From NCBI RefSeq assembly GCF_024436415.1, contig NZ_JAFMZQ010000001.1:2108001-2172000 (forward strand): a stretch of 64,000 bases of DNA, in the 5' to 3' direction. The stretch comes from Pedobacter deserti (lineage in GTDB: Bacteria > Bacteroidota > Bacteroidia > Sphingobacteriales > Sphingobacteriaceae). The notes under the pieces are model-generated. The model made no database searches. It worked only from the letters and a program-made list of their open reading frames with translations, and was not told the origin of the DNA. The translations under genes and the position numbers were made by a program. Shown piece by piece: positions 46,457-55,438 of the stretch. Numbering within the stretch: the first letter of the stretch is position 1; each line of letters opens with the position of its first letter.

Positions 46457-47704
46457 ATGACAGACCGTTTTATACAAAAACCGGTCATCCTCGACGATGA
46501 CCATAGTACCGGCAGGTTAAAAGTAAGCCTGTTGATGACCTTATTGAATGACCACCCCTATCAGAAAGAAGTAGCCGCCACGTTCAACACCGATGAAATT
46601 GCCGGACAATACATTCAGGTGGACCACATCGATACCCTTTTTAAGCGTATCCAATACATCAACCAGCACTTTCGGCGATTTTCCGTCAACGCCCAGAGCA
46701 AGCACATCACCATCCGAGAAAGCAAAGACCCGGTAGAAGACTTGAACAATCCCCATCCGCTGATCTTTAATTTTGAGGAATACGCAGAGGTTGATGAAGT
46801 CAAAAACAACCTTGACTGTTATGCCATCTACGATGCCAAGAACACCTACTTTGATACCTATGACATGGCCAAGTATGCTAACCGTCTTTACAAAAGCGGA
46901 TTGGGCAAACTTGCGCAATACAACCTTGACTATTTTAAAGACCTTGCCTCAGATGACCGCAAATACAACCGATATCGGAGCTACCGCCTCGTTGCTAATA
47001 ATGACCAGCTTTTCCTGCGCGGCATCACCTCGGTAGATCGTTATTACGAATACGGCGTAGATTTCACCTTCGTGGTGACCATGCTCTCTTTGCATCGGGA
47101 CATGCAGCGAAACGAAGGCAACCAATACGCTATTACCAGCGCCGCCGCTTCGGAATCCAAAGTAGAAATCATCGTTACCGACAAGCACCTGAAAGACGCA
47201 GGCCCCTTCGGCAAAGCATCTTCCGCAATCATCGTCACCACCAACGACCTGGGTCAGGGCTCGCTCAATTTCAATAAAATCATCCGGGTTGGCGGACGGC
47301 TGCACGGCGGGGTTTACCTGTTTAACAGCAATGAGGAAGCCAACAACAGTAAACTGATCATTTCTCACCGCACCGGGCCGAAAAAAACATTGGAAAGTCT
47401 GGTCGAACTGGATACCATCCTGAATGATACCGACGATTTTATCAAAGACCTGTTAGCCATCAAAACCATCAAAACCCCTGACGAACTCCGGGCGCGTATT
47501 GAGTACAAACTCACCAATCCCCGGAGCGCTTTCAAAGACATCAAAGCCCTGCGGGACATTTTCAAAGCCAGGATCGACAATGAAATTAAAGCCTTCGCTA
47601 AGTTGCTCGACATGTGTGACAAAGCAGAACAACTGGACATCGACTACGACCTGAAGGATAAACTGCGGTACATCATTTCAGACATCATTTTGAGTAAAAA
47701 ATAG
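46457..47704 (+). CDS. Unrecognised 415-aa protein leading the Pycsar operon
   Basis: Soluble protein with no signal peptide or membrane helix and no motif I can assign. It begins TDRFIQKPVILDDDHSTGRL, has a tyrosine- and aspartate-rich middle (DAKNTYFDTYDMAKYANRL; DDRKYNRYRSYRLV), a beta-rich segment with SSAIIVTTNDLGQGSLNFNK and RVGGRLHGGVYLF, and a helical C-terminal quarter (residues ~320-415). The PycTM gene begins 5 bp after its stop and the cyclase overlaps that by 4 bp, so it is very probably part of the same unit. Standard Pycsar operons have two genes; this third one may be a sensor, a regulator or a second effector. Confidence 0.75.
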   Translation: MTDRFIQKPVILDDDHSTGRLKVSLLMTLLNDHPYQKEVAATFNTDEIAGQYIQVDHIDTLFKRIQYINQHFRRFSVNAQSKHITIRESKDPVEDLNNPHPLIFNFEEYAEVDEVKNNLDCYAIYDAKNTYFDTYDMAKYANRLYKSGLGKLAQYNLDYFKDLASDDRKYNRYRSYRLVANNDQLFLRGITSVDRYYEYGVDFTFVVTMLSLHRDMQRNEGNQYAITSAAASESKVEIIVTDKHLKDAGPFGKASSAIIVTTNDLGQGSLNFNKIIRVGGRLHGGVYLFNSNEEANNSKLIISHRTGPKKTLESLVELDTILNDTDDFIKDLLAIKTIKTPDELRARIEYKLTNPRSAFKDIKALRDIFKARIDNEIKAFAKLLDMCDKAEQLDIDYDLKDKLRYIISDIILSKK

Positions 47705-47709
47705 ACTCT

Positions 47710-48228
47710 ATGGCATTAACGACAGATCAAATTAAGTTTATCATACAGCGCTATGATACTTATATAGGAGGTGCAAACACCAAGGGGGCATTCCTGCTGG
47801 CATTTAATAGTTTTCTTTGCGGTGGGCTTTTATCAAACTACAAAACACTGATCACTTTTGTCGAAGCAAACTGGCTCACGGCTTATAAAATTTCCGTTTT
47901 AGGTGTATTTATCTTGGGCGTCGGCAGTTTGGTAGTCGTATTATTGGCAATTTTTCCTTTCCTGAAATCCGGGAATTCCTCGCCGGACCGCTACCATTCC
48001 CTGATTTATTTTGGTTCAGTGAGCATGTTTGACAATGCCAGCAAATACCAGGATGCCCTTCAGGCTGCCGATGAACAATCCTTTATTGATGATGCTTCAA
48101 AACAAGCATTTCAACTCGCTACCGGCCTGCGTAAGAAGTACAATTATTTGTCTTGGGCTACGGTGATGATATTTATTCAGCTGGCCTTGGTGCTTGCAAT
48201 TCTTTCCTTAATTCTTTTTAGCAAATGA
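47710..48228 (+). CDS. pycTM: Pycsar effector, membrane protein (PycTM, DUF5706-type)
   Basis: 172-aa membrane protein. The N-terminal RYDTYIGGANTKGAFLLAFN is the usual PycTM lead-in. Three hydrophobic helices are visible: about residues 25-44, 60-86 (ISVLGVFILGVGSLVVVLL), and 148-170 (ATVMIFIQLALVLAILSLIL). The segment between helices 2 and 3 (FGSVSMFDNASKYQDAL) is where the cyclic-pyrimidine response is thought to lie. In known Pycsar systems the effector disrupts the inner membrane when it binds cCMP or cUMP. It overlaps the cyclase start by 4 bp (ATGA, 48225-48228). Confidence 0.85.
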   Translation: MALTTDQIKFIIQRYDTYIGGANTKGAFLLAFNSFLCGGLLSNYKTLITFVEANWLTAYKISVLGVFILGVGSLVVVLLAIFPFLKSGNSSPDRYHSLIYFGSVSMFDNASKYQDALQAADEQSFIDDASKQAFQLATGLRKKYNYLSWATVMIFIQLALVLAILSLILFSK

Positions 48229-49532
48229 GATTATTTGAAAATTATACCCAAGACATTGATAAACTACTGACAAGTGATAGCTACAGCAGCTTTAACGGTG
48301 GTATCGAAAGTATACGGTCTGTCCGCAATGATATATTGAAAGGCAATGCGTCTGTTAAGCTTTTTGCTGCCCAGAATGAAAGCCTGCAACTGACTGGCGA
48401 CAAGGCATTACTGGGTTTCGATCGCAACGGATTACAAAAATTATTCGGCCCCAATAAAAGTTCTTTTGAACATATTGTTATCGGCAGCCATCCGGATTTT
48501 GAGCATATCGGCCATAACGAAATGGAATACCACCATTGTACCTCCATGTTCGTGGATATCAAAGGATCATCCCGGTTACGGCTGAAGTATCCTCTGGAAA
48601 GGGTGCGGCTCATTAAAGACTCCTTGCTAACCCTATGTATCCATGTCGCCAATTTTTTTGGCGGACATATTCACCGGCTTCAGGGAGATGCCGTCTTTGT
48701 CCAGTTCGCACGTCGGGGACAGTATAAGAACGATTCAGTAATCAATGCCCTTAATGCCGCTGCGGTGCTGTGCCAGTTCGTCGAAAAGAATCTGAGTGCA
48801 ATTTTTAGAAAACACGGACTTGAACCGATCAAGATCAGAATTGGTATAGATTATGGCCCCGACCAGGAAGTCTTATGGTCACACTATGGCGTACCTGGAT
48901 GTGCAGAACTGACCACAACCAGCCTGCATACCGATCTGGCTGCAAAGCTTCAGCAAAAAGCATCATCCAACAGCATTATTGTAGGCGGCAATGTAATTAA
49001 AGAACTGGATGTTCCTGAGTTGTATTACGACTACGTTTACAAGATGAATAATGGGCAGCGAGAAATAGACCGCTACATTATCCGGGACATTGCCTACCAG
49101 CAATATGAGTTCTTATGGCGGAAGTATCTGCCAACATATGATTTCGTTAATCGCGCCGGAGATGGCAGCCTGGAAATCACAGAGCCGGACTATCGCTTGT
49201 ACTGTGAGGTCTATGACGCGACACAAGGGCCAGAGCCCTATTTCCAAAATTCCTGTTCTATTGCCAAAGGGAAACAAATCCGGTTTACCCTGAAGTTCCG
49301 CAATTCCCTTTACCATAAACGAGATTACGAAACGATCGAGTGGAAAGTAACTAACCAGGGAGCTGAAGCGAAAACAGCGAACAATTTGGAACCTGATTAC
49401 GGAAATGGGTTTAAAAACCATACGACCTGCGAACTTAACGCCGCATATCTTGGCCACCATCATATAAAATGCAAGATCATTAGGCCGAATAGTCCGACGA
49501 TCACCTCCACTTTCCATGTGTTTGTCCAGTAG
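48225..49532 (+). CDS. pycC: Pycsar pyrimidine cyclase with C-terminal AGS-C-type sensor domain
   Basis: 435-aa class III nucleotide cyclase. The two metal-binding aspartates are Asp111 in SMFVDIKGSSRLR and Asp155 in RLQGDAVFVQFA; the second strand pair is IKIRIGIDYGPDQEV. The partner PycTM marks it as a cCMP/cUMP-forming PycC rather than an ordinary adenylate cyclase. Residues ~300-435 (from YRLYCEVYDATQGPEPYFQN to SPTITSTFHVFVQ) look like the AGS-C sensor module found on cyclases and CD-NTases in defence operons. The infection signal and base choice cannot be read from the sequence. Confidence 0.87.
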   Translation: MRLFENYTQDIDKLLTSDSYSSFNGGIESIRSVRNDILKGNASVKLFAAQNESLQLTGDKALLGFDRNGLQKLFGPNKSSFEHIVIGSHPDFEHIGHNEMEYHHCTSMFVDIKGSSRLRLKYPLERVRLIKDSLLTLCIHVANFFGGHIHRLQGDAVFVQFARRGQYKNDSVINALNAAAVLCQFVEKNLSAIFRKHGLEPIKIRIGIDYGPDQEVLWSHYGVPGCAELTTTSLHTDLAAKLQQKASSNSIIVGGNVIKELDVPELYYDYVYKMNNGQREIDRYIIRDIAYQQYEFLWRKYLPTYDFVNRAGDGSLEITEPDYRLYCEVYDATQGPEPYFQNSCSIAKGKQIRFTLKFRNSLYHKRDYETIEWKVTNQGAEAKTANNLEPDYGNGFKNHTTCELNAAYLGHHHIKCKIIRPNSPTITSTFHVFVQ

Positions 49533-49709
49533 TAACGGACAGATTGAGTGTCACTAAAAAAGAAGCATGTGGAATATGCGAAAAATGTTAGTAATTACAT
49601 AAACCCACTAGAATATTATCAACGGTATTTTGTGTAATTTTATAGTTAAAATAATTCAGTGTCAACGGTTTGCATCGCTAATCAGTCGACCAATAAAATA
49701 CTAAATAAA

Positions 49710-50432
49710 ATGGCAGAAGAAACAATTGAGATAAGAGAGCAGAAGATCGTTCTGGAGCCACAGATATCCCTTACGATGATTTCCCGTTATGTCGTGGCCT
49801 CCCAGAGGCGAAGACAGAGCATACTGAAGGGTTGTAAATACCCACCAACGTATATTCCCCGCTTTTACGAAATAGCCCGAAAGCTGGTCTGCGAAGCCTT
49901 TGCACTCAATTTTATTGATCAGCAAGAGATTTATTTTGACGATTTTAAGCGTCATGCTGAAAGATTGCGGAAGGAAGCGAAGGGCTTCCCTGAAAATAAA
50001 GACGATCACAAAAACCGGATTTATTCCGCAAAGGGATTGGATGGCATTATTGCTATGGAGCAATTGCTGAAACCCATTTTGCAAACCTATGTGCTGGACA
50101 ATAATTTAAGCCGGAGACGGAATAAAATTATAAAAAATGGCGTAAGGATCGGCGCAATGGCAGATATGCTTTTATCAGACATCGCAGGTGATCAGGTAGG
50201 CTTTTTAAAATTCAACTTTTCTACTGAAAAACTAAAAAAAGAAGAAGCGGCAGTCAAACTGTGGGTATTGCACCGTTTCTATTCCGAAAAAGGAATGGAA
50301 TTCGAATCCAAAAACTGCTTACTGATCGATGTCGCTGCCTGGCGCGTATATCGCCTGGGCGATGTCCAGGATGTTGAAACAGCAATTGACCAGTCGAGCC
50401 GCGAAATTCGTGACAATTGGGACTTGATATAA
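49710..50432 (+). CDS. Orphan unknown protein
   Basis: 240 aa from ATG 49710 (MAEETIEIREQKIVLEPQIS); the in-frame GTG/ATG-like start at 49659 would add 17 unlikely residues. It is mostly alpha-helical and basic: TMISRYVVASQRRRQSILKG, YEIARKLVCEAFALNFIDQ (in part), and AAVKLWVLHRFYSEKGM, then DVAAWRVYRLGDVQDVETAI. No recognised domain, no signal peptide. It has its own 177-bp leader and lies between the Pycsar operon and the AbiTii-tail gene, so it is probably a separate defence-island gene. Confidence 0.65.
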   Translation: MAEETIEIREQKIVLEPQISLTMISRYVVASQRRRQSILKGCKYPPTYIPRFYEIARKLVCEAFALNFIDQQEIYFDDFKRHAERLRKEAKGFPENKDDHKNRIYSAKGLDGIIAMEQLLKPILQTYVLDNNLSRRRNKIIKNGVRIGAMADMLLSDIAGDQVGFLKFNFSTEKLKKEEAAVKLWVLHRFYSEKGMEFESKNCLLIDVAAWRVYRLGDVQDVETAIDQSSREIRDNWDLI

Positions 50433-50571
50433 AAGAGTGATATCTCAATGACTATTTATCCTTCTGCATTAACAATCAATAGCATCACAATGCCTGAAGT
50501 TAGCATTTTGTTATCGGTTTCTTGGTTATCCCCCAATTCAAATGACCACTTCTATTCAATAACATTTAACC

Positions 50572-51192
50572 ATGACTTACTACAGTAAAAGCCAGGCAAT
50601 TCTATTAGATCAAATATTAGCCGCATTTGGCTCATCTGACACCTTAAGCAATGAGCATCTTTTAAAAATAGATTCAAATGAAAAGAGAATTAGTGGCCTT
50701 GTTAAGATTTTGGAGGCGAGAGGTTTCGTGAAAGCCATAAATACTGAAGAAAGCGACGTTCCTTACATAGTATTTATTAATCCTTCTGGTTCCCTTTTTT
50801 TAGAGGGCGGCGGTTTCGTGGCCGAACATGAACGGGAGCAACAACGCCTGAAAAATGTTTCCGGTTCTAGTATCACAATCAAATCATCTGGTAACCGCAA
50901 CATCATCAACACTGGAAATCACAATATCTTTCATATTAACCATGCTGTCGCTGAAGGAGACATACAATCACTTAAGCAGGCATTAAGTGACAACAAAGTT
51001 GCAGCGCCGGATATCGCTGAAATTGTTGAAATTGTACAACAAGAAGAACCAGCTAATCACGAACTTGGACCCATTTCTAAAAATTGGATTAGAAAAATGC
51101 TTGACCTGTCAATGGAAGGCACCTGGGAAATTGGATTGGCAACCGCGGGAGGTCTATTAACGGAGTGTTTAAAAAAATATTACGGCATTTAG
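50572..51192 (+). CDS. Protein with winged-helix-like N-terminus and AbiTii-type C-terminal tail
   Basis: 206 aa. Residues 1-75 look like a helix-turn-helix (QAILLDQILAAFGSSDTLSN; LVKILEARGFVKAI). A serine/asparagine-rich linker with SGNRNIINTGNHNIF at ~110-125 is followed by a C-terminal module ISKNWIRKMLDLSMEGTWEI and ATAGGLLTECLKKYYGI. That last pattern (W-I-x-K-M, then G-x-W, then LL and K-K-Y-Y-G-I) recurs at the end of AbiTii-domain and other defence-island proteins of unknown function. It may be an effector or oligomerisation tail. The nuclease-like gene follows after 110 bp. Confidence 0.65.
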   Translation: MTYYSKSQAILLDQILAAFGSSDTLSNEHLLKIDSNEKRISGLVKILEARGFVKAINTEESDVPYIVFINPSGSLFLEGGGFVAEHEREQQRLKNVSGSSITIKSSGNRNIINTGNHNIFHINHAVAEGDIQSLKQALSDNKVAAPDIAEIVEIVQQEEPANHELGPISKNWIRKMLDLSMEGTWEIGLATAGGLLTECLKKYYGI

Positions 51193-51302
51193 CTAACCAT
51201 TTAATTACGAATATATTACTTATAAAAAAGGTCGTCGATTTGCGTAAACTGGCAAATATTCTTGTGGATTACCCTTTTATATTCAGAGAAGAAAGTTAAC
51301 CT

Positions 51303-53018
51303 ATGTCATTAGAAGATCTATCAAAACAATTGAAAGAAGTAATAGCGACCTATGATACCGGTTGGCTATTAGGTGACCTTTCCGGATTGATGCATGCTGG
51401 AGGAAATAATACGGGGCACGATCAGCTTGGAGACTTATCTTCACCACAACGCCAGTTGTATTACCTGGCCGGTTTATTAATAACCTCCGATCCGGCAAAC
51501 GGCATTGATAACATGTATGATCCTGACAAATGGGAAAAAATCGTTAATCTCCTGAATCAGATTGAGCAGGCATATACTTTCATGTTTTTCCCAAAGGAGG
51601 AAGAACTAGTAGATGAGCATTGGCAAAAAATACGGCAGGTCGCGATGCCATCTTTTCTCGATTATTTTAACCAGGGACCACTAAATTTTGAGGAACAGAT
51701 TATTAATTGGGTAAGTGATCTTTATACGCCCTTGAATGCCATCATTTCAAAGGAAACAGGGCTTCAAACAAGTGATTTTTTACAGTTCTATGAAAACGTT
51801 GATGTGTTGCATCAAAGAAACTTCCAGGGCGTCAGTCCAAAAGGCACGCCCCGTGCCAACTGGCGTGAATATGCCAAGGTTCAAATGATCAATACCGCAC
51901 CGGAGCCGCTTAAAGCCATAATGGCTAAAAAAATGGGGGACATGGAGCCTTCCATGTATTACATGGCTGATCATGGCATAATCGACCGTTTTTATGCACA
52001 TGAAATTGTTTCGGCCAATTTAGCTCAAGAGAAGGTTGAAATCATTTTACAGTTGCTTTCTGAAGAACGGTCCGCTTCAGATTTTCTGTATTATACGTCG
52101 ATGAAACCCGGAAATCCTTTATATGAAAAGCCGATTGCCTACTTAGGAAACGGTATGTATCAGATTTTTGAAGTGAAACAAGTCATTCACGCTATCGAAA
52201 GCCTGTTGGAAAAAATTTGTACAGGCAACAAAGCGAACATTTCGGTGCTAGTTGCCAGGAAGGGAAACCTTTTAGAAGACCGGGTTGAGGGATTGTTTAA
52301 ACAATTATTAAAAAAAGATTTCAAAATCTACCGGGGATATTATGTAGATGGCTGCGAACAGGATTTGCTGATCTTATGGAAGAACTATGCTTTCATTATA
52401 GAAGCGAAGGGTTATAATCTTCGTGAACCGCTGCGCGACCCAGATAAAGCCTTTGTTCGGATCAAAGACGATTTTAAAGGTTGTATTGGCTATGGTTATG
52501 ATCAATGCTACCGGGTGGAAAGTAAATTTCTCAGCGGGCAGCCTCTTGAGATTTGCGATAAAAACGGAAATGTTTTGGATGTTGTTGATACTATCCCATT
52601 TGAAAATAACGCATTTTCGATTGTTGTCAATCTGAAAACATTCGGACAGGTACAAACTGATCTCTCTTCACTGTTAGAGGTACCAGATGATAGCTCATAC
52701 CCATGGGCCGTAAAACTAGATGACCTTGAGACTTTTGTCCTAACCCTGCTCGCTCAGGGTAAAGGCATCAGTCAGCTCCTGAAGTTTTTAATAATGCGCG
52801 AAACCCTTCAGGGGAAATTGATATGTAATGATGAATTACAGCTTTGCGGCGCATTCTTAACCGGTGCAATTAATCAAGAACTGATCGACAAGCGGGAAAT
52901 GATCTTGACTTCGCCTGACCTTGGTGATATTTTTGATCAACAATACCGGAAAGGCATTGGCTTCCCTAATGAAAAATACTGGGCTGAAAAAAAAAGTGGC
53001 AAATGGTTATTCTGGTAA
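51303..53018 (+). CDS. Large protein with PD-(D/E)XK nuclease-like core
   Basis: 571 aa, no signal peptide. In the middle a nuclease-like core is visible: an Asp near residue 353 in VDGCEQDLLILWKNYAF and Glu367-Ala-Lys369 in IIEAKGYNLREPLRD, preceded by GNLLEDRVEGLFKQLLKK. This fits the NERD/restriction-endonuclease fold. The first ~300 residues (MSLEDLSKQLKEVIATYDTG onward) are helical and unrecognised; the last 150 residues include FLIMRETLQGKLICNDEL. It lies 110 bp after the AbiTii-tail gene, and the two could make one system. Confidence 0.7.
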   Translation: MSLEDLSKQLKEVIATYDTGWLLGDLSGLMHAGGNNTGHDQLGDLSSPQRQLYYLAGLLITSDPANGIDNMYDPDKWEKIVNLLNQIEQAYTFMFFPKEEELVDEHWQKIRQVAMPSFLDYFNQGPLNFEEQIINWVSDLYTPLNAIISKETGLQTSDFLQFYENVDVLHQRNFQGVSPKGTPRANWREYAKVQMINTAPEPLKAIMAKKMGDMEPSMYYMADHGIIDRFYAHEIVSANLAQEKVEIILQLLSEERSASDFLYYTSMKPGNPLYEKPIAYLGNGMYQIFEVKQVIHAIESLLEKICTGNKANISVLVARKGNLLEDRVEGLFKQLLKKDFKIYRGYYVDGCEQDLLILWKNYAFIIEAKGYNLREPLRDPDKAFVRIKDDFKGCIGYGYDQCYRVESKFLSGQPLEICDKNGNVLDVVDTIPFENNAFSIVVNLKTFGQVQTDLSSLLEVPDDSSYPWAVKLDDLETFVLTLLAQGKGISQLLKFLIMRETLQGKLICNDELQLCGAFLTGAINQELIDKREMILTSPDLGDIFDQQYRKGIGFPNEKYWAEKKSGKWLFW

Positions 53019-53443
53019 GTGGCAACCATTAGTATTCCTTATCTTTGTGTATTGATCATAATCCCCATGCTTGACATGGTTTATATAGTTCTTTAACTTC
53101 TTGTCTTGCTTTGTACCTCTGTTGCCTGGATTCGTCCTTTCAATCAGCGCTTTATTGGGCGGCCTTCACCTGATTCCGAGCTTTCCGGAATTGTGTGCAT
53201 TAACCATATTATTTATATCAAATTTTAAGGACATGAAAAAAAGAACCGAAACATTGAAACACTGGCTGAGTATGCATTTTTTAATAAGTATAATCACTAT
53301 TGGGCTACACGCGGGGTGTCTAATACGCTGATTGTAAGCAGGAGTGTCCGCAGCACGTGCAATGGCACATTTCAAGGTTGTGTAGTGGAGAGGGAAACCT
53401 CTCCCATCCCGCCATTTAATCACATTAACTAAACCTAAACACT
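53019..53443. other. Spacer with structured GNRA-type hairpin
   Basis: About 425 bp. Near its end lies a perfect 7-bp stem GGAGAGG-GAAA-CCTCTCC (53387-53404), with a GNRA tetraloop, and just upstream GTGC-AATG-GCAC (about 53357-53368). Together they suggest a structured RNA or leader for the P-loop gene. A 76-codon frame at 53101-53331 (MSCFVPLLPGFVLSISALLG...) is hydrophobic and not convincing. Confidence 0.45.
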
Positions 53444-53848
53444 ATGGGCAAAATTATTGCTTTGAAAGGAAGAGCGGAATCCGGAAAATCGACAACAATA
53501 GGCCTGCTTCCAAAAATTTTGATCGCAAACGGTTATACAGCCGTCCCTGGCAGTAGAGAAAGTCACGGAAAAGATTTTTTAGAAATCTATGCAAAAGGCA
53601 CATATAGACTTGGTATCACAAGCGCTGGGGACACTTACGATTTGGTACATCAGAGAATAACCACTTTGGTAACTGCAAAATGCGACGATATTATTTGTGC
53701 CTGCCGAACTTTTGGCGGCACCCATGTTGCTATTAATTCTTTTTCAGGATTTACATCTGATTACGTCACAAAAACCTACGCTTCCTCTGCGGCAATGGAA
53801 GCCAGTGTTAATTTAACTGATGCAAACACCCTGTTTTCAAGAATTTAG
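53444..53848 (+). CDS. P-loop NTPase-like small protein
   Basis: 134 aa starting GKIIALKGRAESGKSTTIGL, a clear Walker A (GRAESGKST, residues 9-17). The rest has TYRLGITSAGDTYDLVHQRI and DDIICACRTFGGTHVAI, consistent with a kinase- or ATPase-like Rossmann fold, with no obvious Walker B. No family name can be given. It is single and lies between the nuclease-like gene and the histone-like gene; the structured spacer is upstream. Confidence 0.7.
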   Translation: MGKIIALKGRAESGKSTTIGLLPKILIANGYTAVPGSRESHGKDFLEIYAKGTYRLGITSAGDTYDLVHQRITTLVTAKCDDIICACRTFGGTHVAINSFSGFTSDYVTKTYASSAAMEASVNLTDANTLFSRI

Positions 53849-53917
53849 CACCAATATAGCAAGAAAAAGCCCGCCGGTTTCCCGACAGGCTTCTCCCAAA
53901 ACAGTTATAAGTATTGT

Positions 53918-54100
53918 TTATTTGCTGTCCTTGTTTTTCAACTCCGTCACTTCGTTACGCCCAGCAGATGCAAGGTTTTTGATCTCCATATAGGCTTTGC
54001 GTAAACGGGTCCCGGCAGCTTTGTTGCCCTTAGCATAGAAAGCGGTGGCGTCTGCTTCAGTGGCAGCGATCAGTTCTTTTAATTTTTCAAATGAATTCAT
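53918..54100 (-). CDS. Histone H1-like protein
   Basis: 60 aa, lysine- and alanine-rich: NSFEKLKELIAATEADATAF, YAKGNKAAGTRLRKAYMEI and EVTELKNKDSK. This layout matches the bacterial histone H1-like (Hc1) group common in Bacteroidota mobile elements; such proteins bind DNA or nucleic acid non-specifically. It is a complete short gene downstream of the DUF3945-like gene on the same strand, with a 54-bp gap. Confidence 0.8.
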   Translation of the reverse strand: MNSFEKLKELIAATEADATAFYAKGNKAAGTRLRKAYMEIKNLASAGRNEVTELKNKDSK

Positions 54101-54153
54101 AGTTTTTAAATTTTAAAGATTTGAATATATGGGTTAATTCACATGCGTACAAA

Positions 54154-55438
54154 TCAGACAGAGAGGCCTTGTCCCTGCTGCTGCATTTTATCCAGCTTTT
54201 TATCAAAGATGTTCTGCTGGCCTTTGGATAAATCCTGTGTCGGGTCTTTGAGGAACTGCTCCCGTTTTTCGATCCGGCCGTTCAGTTGGTAGAAGTTCAG
54301 GTTACTGAACCGGGGAATGGCTTCCACGCAGCTTGTGTTCCTGTCCGTCCTGGCTGACTACGGTGACCACCGGCTTGTTGCCGTCTTTCAGCGATTCAAT
54401 GAGCTGCGCCCGTTTTTTAGGGTCTGACATTTCCTTGATAGTATATTTATCCAGCTCTTTCTGTACATCAAAGCCGTATCCTTCGCTGTATTGCTTCACC
54501 TTATAGTTGCCGTACTTGTCTTTGGGTTCGTCAAACTGGTGGACGTTCCAGGCTTTGTACATTTCACCCGTCGCCCGGCTGACCAGGTCGTCCCGGTAAG
54601 CAGCCCGGCCTTGCAGCATATTGGCCGCCTGGATCACATTGAAACCACGACCACGATCCACATACTGCGAATTGGTAATGACCGGGCTGTAATAAGCCGT
54701 GCGGAATTCCTTATTCACATAGTCGACCTTGCCTTTTTCCATGGTCGCCAGCGTCATCTTATCGGCGGCGTTTTTACCCATAGCCAGTTCGCTGACGTTC
54801 TTCTGCGACTTGAAATAGTCGATGGCCTGGATGGCACTGTCAAACTTCTTGACCAGGTTTTCTTTCTGCTTATCCGGGTTGGGACTGATCACCAGGTAGT
54901 GTTTGCCTTCTTCCAATGGCTTGGCTTTGGATAGCGCCAGGTCATAGCGGTTCAGGAAATAATACTCGCTGGAGCCGGAACGCTTAAAGTTCAGCGTCAC
55001 GTCCATCTGCCCGTTATCGGCGGGCACCTGCGTTTTCAATTGGAAACCGGGCTGGCCTTTGGCCATTTCCTTTTCCATTTGTTCGATGAGTTTGCCATCG
55101 AACTTCAGGGCACGCATTTCACCCTGCAAGTTTTCCAAATTATTTTTGTTCATACTATTGTCGTTTAATAGATTATCTGCCTGCCGGACTTCCGAAAGCA
55201 TTTGTTCGACAGGCATGTAATATACCGGGTTGGGATTGTCGCCCGGCAAGTAACCGTAGCCCATTTTATCTTCCCAGGCATCTAAAGCATCGTCCCGGTT
55301 ATCATAAAAATCAAGCTGATGGGGCTGCAAGTCGAAATCCATCGGACGCATTTCGAAAACTACATACGCTTCACCGTGCTGTTGCGCCTGCTCCAGTGGC
55401 CTGATGAGCTGCGGGACGTGCTTGGTCTGCAGGTTCAT
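54154..55438 (-). pseudogene. DUF3945-like mobile-element protein, frameshifted near the 3' end
   Basis: The first frame gives 378 codons from 55438 and stops at 54302 just after DGQEHKLRGSHSPVQ. Shifting one frame near 54326-54331 continues naturally as VEAIPRFSNLNFYQLNGRIE, KREQFLKDPTQDLSKGQQN and FDKKLDKMQQQGQGLSV to a stop at 54154. The body (e.g. RGRGFNVIQAANMLQGRAAY; YSEGYGFDVQKELDKYTI) resembles DUF3945-type proteins of Bacteroidota conjugative elements. Either two bases are missing in CTGCGTGGAA or one is extra. Its ATG overlaps the traM fragment stop by 4 bp. Confidence 0.8.

Noticed and set aside
53101..53331. 76-codon hydrophobic ORF upstream of the P-loop gene
   Set aside because: Lacks a plausible start context and overlaps the structured spacer; hydrophobicity alone is weak evidence.
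53300..53443. Retron msr/msd
   Set aside because: Hairpins are present but no reverse transcriptase gene lies within the island.
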